Source: Pseudoips prasinana (Eukaryota > Arthropoda > Insecta > Lepidoptera > Nolidae). From it: a stretch of 64,000 nucleotides of DNA. The DNA lies in contig OX621250.1 in assembly GCA_951640165.1 (NCBI GenBank), positions 18,005,501 to 18,069,500 on the forward strand. Reading direction: 5' to 3'. Positions 57,109 to 64,000 of this stretch are shown one piece after another. The position numbers and the translations under genes were made by a program. The notes below the pieces were generated by a model, which ran no database searches, was not told where the DNA came from, and saw only the letters and a program-made list of their open reading frames with translations. The number at the start of each line of letters is the position of its first letter. Position 1 is the stretch's first letter.

Positions 57109-58309
57109 GGCTTATACATACTTTGTCATATATACTTCAGAAGCTCCATATAAATAGCTTATGTGTAACGTACATGTTGTGTTATTCATATTAATAGATA
57201 CGTTTGTGCCTTGTGATTGTTTGATTATATTCCAGAACAGTAATTAAGAAGTTTAAGTTTTATGCGCATGTTTTTTGTAGTAGTAAATTTATGCAAAATG
57301 AACTTGTGTCTGCAATTAACTTTTGATAGCGAGTTGAAATGCTTAGTTCGTACATTATATAAAAAATTACACATTTCGTTTAAAACTGATTTTGGTAATA
57401 ATAGCCTTAACATGGCGGCGATGACTCATGTGTTCAACCAATCCTCATTCTATCCTAGGCTGGTGTGCTTTTCTGTGACATCATTGGTCGAATGCTGTAG
57501 AGAAACGGCCGTGTCCATACTCCTCCAGATTTTGTCGGTACTGGAAATAATCATCGCCGAAGTTTTACACTATACCAGGTGTAAAACTTCAGCGACAATT
57601 AAACTCGTTTGTTAAAAAAGACGTTATAACTAAAATATTTACATCTATTCAGTTCTTATTCTTAATACGACTACCATCGCGTCATTAAATTTTGTTTTGC
57701 AGTATCTGACTCATACGCTCGAGCTTTTTTCGAGACGCATATTATTATAACGATCGTGGTTTTATTAAATACATTTCTGAGAAACTACGAACTTTCCTTA
57801 TGGGCAAAGCTGCTTTGCTGACACAACTTTTCCTTTACGTAACGTGGGCCGGTGGGCCGATGGAAAATTACGATTTTCATCGTTACGTAACCGACACGTT
57901 ATGTTGTATGCGACTTGTTGTGAGCCCTATGATTGTTGTTTTTATAGTGATTACTTAACATGAATATGAATGCTTGAGGTAAGCAGGGCTTTAGGTAATA
58001 TAATATTTGAAAAAAAAAATATTGGCGTCATGGCCAAATTTGACCAAGAGGACATTCGATCAATATTATTGATCGAAGAAGAGGACTCAGAATATTATTA
58101 TTAATCGGCAGATAAGGAGCAAATTTTAGGATTATTTTCAACCAGTTATTATTATATATATATTTTATTTCATATATGATTCATTTTTAAATGCTATTAA
58201 AAAAGATCTTAAAGTTATCAAAATAGCAGGTGCGCAGCCCTCGTTTTGCCAAAAGTCGTTTCTGATAATGACTTAATAGCTACGACTCACGAAAAGCACC
58301 TATAGAGTC
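57109..58309. other. Intergenic or intron sequence with a CCAAT-like motif pair
   Basis: The stretch 57430-57515 (CAACCAATCC ... CATTGGTCGAATGCTGTAGA) resembles 58625-58705 (GACCAATCC ... CATTGGTCGAAAACTGCATA), so it is an old dispersed repeat. A hairpin with 12-bp arms lies at 57559-57590 (GAAGTTTTACAC...GTGTAAAACTTC). The 117-codon ORF spanning 57262-57615 has no coding character. Confidence 0.4.
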
Positions 58310-58500
58310 TTACGTTAGGCGGGTCGGTCACGGGCTCGATTCAGAGGGCAGTGCTTTTGGATACGGATCTTATTGTCAGGAGGTTCTGTCTCTAACCTGG
58401 CAGCTTGGACTCTGCGCCTTATACCGATCCTATTTTTAATTTTTTAATGTATCTATTTCTATATTATATTCAAATAAAGGAACAATAATAATAACATAGA
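58310..58500 (+). mobile_element. Possible retroelement 3' end with polyadenylation-like tail
   Basis: ATTGTCAGGAGGTTCTGTCT, CTAACCTGGCAGCTTGGACT, CTGCGCCTTATACCGATCC, then AT-rich DNA and CAAATAAAGGAACAATAATA. It looks like the end of a 3'-processed insertion; no frame is left. Confidence 0.35.
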
Positions 58501-59361
58501 ACAAGACATATCATAGCGAATGGTTCCTTATTAGAACGCTATACGAGTATAATACACTTTCAACATTTATAGTCAGGTCTGCAGAGTGAAGAGGACTTAC
58601 ATATACATATCTCTCTTAAGCGTTTGACCAATCCCCACGACTGCAGTTAAAGACTCGTGTGTTTCTATGTAATTTCATTGGTCGAAAACTGCATAGAGAA
58701 TTTAGAGTTTGTCGCCATGCTAGCTAGCTACCCAGGGCAGTATTGTAATAGTTCTTTGTTGAACACATTTCTCAATCACATTTCCCACATGTGCTTTACG
58801 CGATAAAAATGTCGTTTATAAATGCAATCTCTTGTCGGTGGTTATTATTAATTTATCACGTGAAGTGACCGCGGCAGCCCTGTGTGGCGTGGCGTGACGT
58901 GGGCGAGACACGTGCGCGTGAGCCGCGTTGCGTCAACCAAGGAAGTACAGAACACACAACATCAACAAGTGGCTTACACCCACTGCTCACTACGGACCGT
59001 TGCCAATTACAGATGAACAATACTTTCTTAATACAATGGTGTAAATACGTATAGTCGTTAATCTGCACACTGAGCGATGCTTATGCTTGTCGCCATCGTA
59101 ACAGCACGTACTCTACGCGTAATATGGAGAACGTAGTTGCTGCAATAGTCCCCGCCGATTATGCTTGGAAATGGAAATGGAAAATATAGACTAGAATGGT
59201 CTTTGTATTGACCCTCATTCACATACTCAGTAATGTTATGGCTGGTCTATGAACTTAATTAATTGAGAAATATCTGTAAAAACAATACAAAGCCGATTTT
59301 ATCTTTTGTGAGTTCAGTCATTTTCATATTATATTATGACATGGTAATCTTATATGGTTTT

Positions 59362-59473
59362 ATAAGATTAAGAAACATAAATGTAAGTACTTAGAAGCGA
59401 TACTTAATACTCAATACGTAATAAAGTATTGAGTATCACTTATAAGAACTTACATTTAAGTTTCTTAATCTTA
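59362..59473. mobile_element. Foldback, about 50-bp imperfect arms
   Basis: Left AAGATTAAGAAACATAAATG, TAAGTACTTAGAAG, GATACTTAATACTCAATAC; right GTATTGAGTATCACTTATAA, GAACTTACATTTAAG, TTTCTTAATCTTA. A few mismatches and indels. Confidence 0.7.
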
Positions 59474-59635
59474 ATTAAATTTTGGCCGAAGAGCAAATAA
59501 AAATCATTTCTTAATTTGCATAAATGCGATGCTCTACTATGTACAATCACAAGAGACATTGTGATACGCGGCTAATTCACAATCCACTTCGTTATCTACT
59601 TGGTATGCCAATTTAAAAATTCAATTTCAGGCTTA

Positions 59636-59688
59636 ATTTTTGTAAACGAGAATGCACTTACTTGTTTGATTACAAAATTAAGCCTGAA
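59636..59688. repeat. Short inverted repeat (19-20-bp arms)
   Basis: TTCAGGCTTAATTTTTGTAA and TTACAAAATTAAGCCTGAA with a 14-nt loop; one base length difference in the T run. Confidence 0.8.
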
Positions 59689-60374
59689 TACACCATTCAT
59701 GGTAGCTCAGCGGATTGTTGTTCATAATTGTTTATAAAATTTACGTCATAGTAACTACTTAATTACCAATGTGCATTTATAAACAGAACGTTAAATATCA
59801 TGACTTGATGACTGCATACTTTCTACCATTCCCATTAAACAAACATCATCGGAAGTCACCGATCACTGACCAGTAGACCACTTTCTTCGACCAACCGATT
59901 TCTCAACATTGCTAGTTAGCACCTCATAAACTTGTTAAAATATTATTATACTCTGAAGTTAGTTGCTAACGAAGGGAAATAAAATTGTTTTCTTTCTGTA
60001 CCGCCCATACTATTATCTTAATGCGACGAGCAGCAATCATTATTGTTGAACAACATTGTTGCTACTCACGCACTGGAAACAATAGCTGTGTATATTAGCA
60101 AGAACTAAACTAACGCCTAGGAACGCCTCTCTATTGTGAAAAACGCGCCTATATTCTCACCGACCAGTTTTCCCGTACTTTCCGTTGAGCTGTATGTTTT
60201 CTCATGTAAGGTGAATTACTTTCTACTTATTGGTGAAGAAGCGAGATGAGATTGGTCCACAAGTCTAGTCCAATGAGGTTGTTTGGCTGAACTCTAGACT
60301 CTTAGAGCTAACGTGTTGAACCGCAGATAATGAACTTTTTTTAAAGTAATGCTTCCAGCAGCGCGTTGACTTAT

Positions 60375-60632
60375 TGGGCGGTCACCGTAGCCTAGTTGGT
60401 AGTGCTCCTGCCTACGAAGCTGGTGGTCCTGGGTTCGAATCCCGGTAAGTGCAAATATTTGTGTGATGAGCACGAATATTTGTTTCTGAGTCATGGATGT
60501 TTTCTATGTATTTAAGTATTTATCTATCTATATAAGTATGTATATCGTCGACTAGTACCCATAGTACAAGCTTTGCTTAGTTTGGGGCTAGGATGATCTG
60601 TGTGACATTGTGCCGAGATATTATTATTATTA
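60375..60632 (+). mobile_element. SINE family B, full length
   Basis: tRNA-like head: GGGCGGTCACCGTAGCCTAG, TTGGTAGTGCTCCTGCCTAC, GGTTCGAATCCCGGTAAGTG. Then CAAATATTTGTGTGATGAGC, TGTTTCTGAGTCATGGATG, TATCTATCTATATAAGTATG, ACCCATAGTACAAGCTTTGC, and a TGTGCCGAGATATTATTATT tail. The head differs from family A while the 3' part is related, so A and B share a body but have different tRNA origins or have diverged. A tRNA gene is unlikely because the acceptor stem does not close. Confidence 0.8.
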
Positions 60633-61867
60633 AATTTAACTCGCCTCTGCAAAATGTAAACTGTGTACAATAAGAGTGAGGAAGTCGGTTTCATTGCGTT
60701 TCTCTCCGCTTGGGTCAGTGATCTCGAGTCATCTCCATCTTCTCATACATGAGAGTAAGTCTAACGCAATACATTGAGAATGACTACCACATTGCAACAA
60801 TTCCATTTTCATGACAAAATAAACAGACTCCATTGTCGCCTTTTGCAAATAAAATAACGTAATAATTCCTCGCTTGACTTTATAAACACTTTTCTGTAGT
60901 CTTATTGGTCAAACAGAGATATAATAAATGTTCACTGCCATGCTAATAGGACAGGACATTTTTATTTAGTAATGATTGACAAGTCTAACATTCTCGAGAG
61001 TGACTCACATATACAATTCTGTTGCACCTTGTCACCTTATTAGAGTTTACTGACAGTTATATCGCAGTGAAAGTGTTTTAAAAACTTATCTCACGTCAAT
61101 CTCTGTTTATTATGCTTTAGCGTCACAGCTGCTATGTAATTACTGTTTAAGATGCTCGTTACGGCCTGATTACTCGTATTGCTGTAGACATCATGTAATA
61201 CTACGACGGATAGATAAGGGATTACCTATTACCCCGAGGTACCGCAACTTGATTACTGGCATTTACTTGTGTCTGAATGATGTTCGTTCGACAGTCAATT
61301 TCTTATCAAACGTTAATGTCGTAAAAGTAAGGTTTGTTTTCGCATTGATATAATCGGCACGTAAATTTAAAAATAAAAAAAATATTATAGATTCAAGTAC
61401 CTTTATGGCATTCATCTTTAACATAGGTGTTGTTACAAATAAGTAGGGAGGGATCAAACATAAGCCCTGTTAGGCCTTTGCCCGAAGTAATATCATTTTA
61501 CAAAACCATAAGATTAATTATTCGTATTCAGTAGTAGTATTTATTAATTAACATTTTATCAAGGTGCAAGAACATGATAATGTGTTATTTAATAAATAAA
61601 CAGATTAAAATATAAAGTTTTATTATAATAATAATTAAAAATAAAAAACACTTTTATTTTTTATTATTATTAATGTGAAATATACAATTGTCGATTTCAA
61701 TGTACTTAATCATATATCTTAAATGTTTAATCTAACACACCATATAAATATATATGGTGTGTAAGAAGTTACCTATCGATTTTAAAATCGACTGTTGTTT
61801 TATGTATGTATTAAAACTATATTGATACGATGAATAATAATTATAACATTTTCTGTTTGCTGTGTGG
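60633..61867. other. Intergenic sequence, nothing recognisable
   Basis: AT-rich. A small hairpin ACACCATATAAATATATATGGTGT lies at about 61738. No exon-like frame. Confidence 0.4.
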
Positions 61868-62070
61868 TGACGTCGGCGAATATCAGAATAATATCATCAC
61901 CCCATCTCATCCCGTGGGGGTGTAGAAGTCGATCCGAGGGAATATTTACCAGGGGAAGGGCAGCAGCTTCTTTCTGAGGTACTATGACCATCATACTGCG
62001 ATACCAAGATGATTCTTGGGGTAGGATTTTGTCCAGCAGTGGACTTCTTATAGCTGTTATGATTATAACA
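61868..62070 (+). mobile_element. Retroelement 3' repeat, copy 4
   Basis: ATCATCACCCCATCTCATCC, GTAGAAGTCGATCCGAGGGA, TACTATGACCATCATACTGC, GGATTTTGTCCAGCAGTGGA. It has an internal deletion relative to 39055 (the CGTCTGCCAAGCGTGG part is lost). Confidence 0.65.
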
Positions 62071-62767
62071 CTTAACAGAGAATGATAGTTGATTTCTCCT
62101 CATATGTAGTTTAAATAGATTTGCGCTAACGTTCGAACATTGTTATTTATCCTAGTTTTATTATGGGTATTCCAATAGAAGATACGAAGGAAAAGGCTAC
62201 TTCGACTCGTCAATACCGAATCCATCATGAATATGATGACTGGTTTGTAAACAATTGGGTTTTAAAACAATGATTTTATACCTTACTTTGAAAAGGAAAG
62301 TTGACTTTATCGGAGAAATGCATTTTAACGTTTAAATTTAATTACCGTTAAATTTGCTGCAGCACGCAATGGCTAAAACTAGTTTGGTTACGAATTTTTG
62401 TTTACTTTCGTTTTAGACGAAGTAAACGCTATGGCTGTTGATAGACTAGTATTACGAAAACTACCTTTAATTAAGATAACTTTTTATAGTACACCAAAAC
62501 ATTACAGAATACAATAACATACGTTAAAAAATTGTACAATTGGCGGCCTTATCACTAAATGTGATCTCTTCCCGGCAACCTAGGCCACCTATTGGAGTAT
62601 GGAGTAGCAGAGATAGTGTAGTTGTCAGTGTACCACAAGTGTAGAAATGGTACGCACTGGGTATATATCAAGGTAAAAGTATATTCACTGACGTAACAAC
62701 GTACTTCAACGTTACAATTGGAAATATTGGAAGCTAGATTATTATTATTGTTGTAATTATTAAGAAC

Positions 62768-62999
62768 CATAGAAAACAGAAGGGGATAGATGTTAGGGCA
62801 CTTGATACGACATGACACCTTTATAAGGAATATTATTGAAGGCAAAATGGAGGCAAGTAGAGGACGAGGAAGATCAAGAAGGACTTATATGGATCAGTTA
62901 AAGGAAAAGATAAATGTGATGTCGTATCAAAAAGCCAAAGCGCTCACCGAAAGCCGAGACGATTGGAAGAAGCTCCACCGTCAACAGCATAGCTCTTAA
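62768..62999 (+). mobile_element. RTE-like LINE C-terminus, second type
   Basis: Frame MLGHLIRHDTFIRNIIEGKM, EASRGRGRSRRTYMDQLKEK, INVMSYQKAKALTESRDDW, KKLHRQ, ending at TAA 62997-62999. The layout (LGH..RHD.F..NI.EGK..G.RGRGR.R..Y...L......Y......A..RD.W) is the tail of RTE-like endonuclease/reverse transcriptases, distinct from the copy at 45645. Only the end survives. Confidence 0.8.
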
Positions 63000-63227
63000 A
63001 TATAATGATGACTTTATTGTCGGATTTGTTAAAAAACATTAACAAAAAATCTTTAAATACTATACAAAACTTGTAACGATCGAAAATTCTATTCGTTGAG
63101 TATTTTATTTAAATAGGCAATACCATCCGAATCCGTCCTATAAGAATTGATCCCTGCCAGGTAGTCATCTATAATAAGAATTTAATGCGTGTAAACCTAT
63201 TAATGGCTCTCTGCCATGTATAACATA

Positions 63228-63517
63228 AAAACCGGCCAAGTGCGAGTCGGACTCCTGCACTAAGGATGTCGTACCATCATCTACAAAAACGAGCAAAGAA
63301 TTCACGTTTGTTGTTTGGGAGCCCCCTTAAATATTTATTTTATTTAGTTTTTTAGGATTTTTGTTATAGCGGCAACAGATATACATCATCTGTAAATATT
63401 TCAACTGTCTAACTATCACGTTTCTTGAGATACAGCCTGGTGACAGACGGACAGACAGACAGCGAAGTCTTAGTAATAGGGTCCCGTTTTACCCTTTGGG
63501 TACGGAACCCTAAAAAG
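63228..63517 (-). mobile_element. GGTTCCGTACCC repeat, second nearly complete copy
   Basis: Reverse orientation relative to 5598-5872: AACCGGCCAAGTGCGAGTCG, GGGAGCCCCCTTAAATATTT, TTATAGCGGCAACAGATATA, GAGATACAGCCTGGTGACAG, ACGGACAGACAGACAG, TACCCTTTGGGTACGGAACC. It spans both conserved ends, so it gives the element's length as about 280 bp. Confidence 0.75.
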
Positions 63518-64000
63518 CTAATATGTCGTGGAAAGCTTTTGGCCTTCCTATTAAAAATAAAGAAATGTAAACCTATAACTTCTTCATGAGAAACTGAACG
63601 GGCTTCAATATTCTTACAACAGCGTTCATGAACTTTTAAGTTACTCGTACACAGGAAGGACGAGTTTAACATAAAAGTTAAAAAGCTGTTCTAAAACAAT
63701 TGTTCACCGTTTAGCTATTCATTCCGTTCAGTCCATTCTTAAATCATAATCAGTTGAATGAATCTTAAGATGCTTCATACAATGCAACGATATTTCACTG
63801 TATGAAGTCAAGAACATGAAGGATTATCGTATGTGGATATGTATTTTATCAAGATGAGGTTAGATATGCTCTATTATCATATAGTAAACATTATAATTAA
63901 AACTGACGTGAGGATCTAATATAGTGAAACTCGTAGCGGTTAATTCACCCTAGTAAAGCTTCTAAAGAGATTAAAACTTTTGGGTGAGTCCAACATAAAA
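63518..64000. other. Window end, nothing recognisable
   Basis: AT-rich DNA without a supported feature; a short inverted similarity lies around 63775-63807 (TTCATACA...TGTATGAA). Confidence 0.4.

Noticed and set aside
57262..57615. A 117-codon + strand ORF
   Set aside because: It crosses an old dispersed repeat and a hairpin, and the Cys/Leu-rich content is typical of random AT-rich DNA.
1..64000. CRISPR arrays, operons, rRNA, LTR retrotransposons or viral insertions
   Set aside because: None seen. The repeats are dispersed eukaryotic elements, and no gag/pol/integrase frame with long terminal repeats was found.

Overview
The window is AT-rich, intron-dominated eukaryotic DNA, almost certainly from a moth or butterfly. 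The evidence is its repeats: tRNA-headed SINEs with (ATT)n tails, short Helitron-like elements of the Lep1 type (5' TCCTACTAATATTATAAA, CTAG at the 3' end), 3' ends of Jockey/CR1-like and RTE-like LINEs, and many MITEs and foldback elements. There are no operons, no rRNA, no functional tRNA gene that I accept, and no CRISPR array.

Coding DNA is sparse. On the + strand, bases 1-612 are one open exon with a serine-rich stretch followed by the C-terminal half of a DH (RhoGEF) domain, ending at a consensus donor. The rest of that gene is not recognisable here. Further along the + strand are a CpG-rich, probably untranslated first exon (about 24950-25410) and a first coding exon (37244-37540, 99 codons). 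Both end at strong GTGAGT donors, and their downstream exons are not visible. Whether they are internal promoters of the RhoGEF gene or belong to a separate gene cannot be decided from this window.

The most interesting item is on the minus strand. Four exons (55486-55332, 46750-46607, 28283-28050 and 23329-23089) join through three phase-2 introns of 8.6, 18.3 and 4.7 kb into one open frame of about 257 codons with a start and a stop. No exon is more than about 80 codons, so single-frame ORF searches miss the gene. I do not recognise its family. The 18.3-kb intron contains the + strand first coding exon at 37.2 kb, so the loci are interleaved antisense.

The rest is intron and repeats. From left to right: a TTAA-flanked foldback MITE (2.9 kb) and its half-deleted sister (11 kb); Helitron-like copies at 1.9, 6.6, 9.9-10.2, 18.7 and 33 kb; a 550-bp tandem duplication (12.6-13.7 kb); LINE remnants at 15.1, 16.9, 22.5, 38.5, 45.7, 48.0-48.8 and 62.8 kb; a SINE interrupted by a small MITE with a 5-bp target duplication (19.7-20.1 kb); four copies of a 139-bp TA-ended MITE (21.7, 42.6, 45.0, 50.1 kb); and a series of unrelated, often perfect, short inverted repeats (19.0, 40.8, 44.7, 51.8, 57.0 kb and others).
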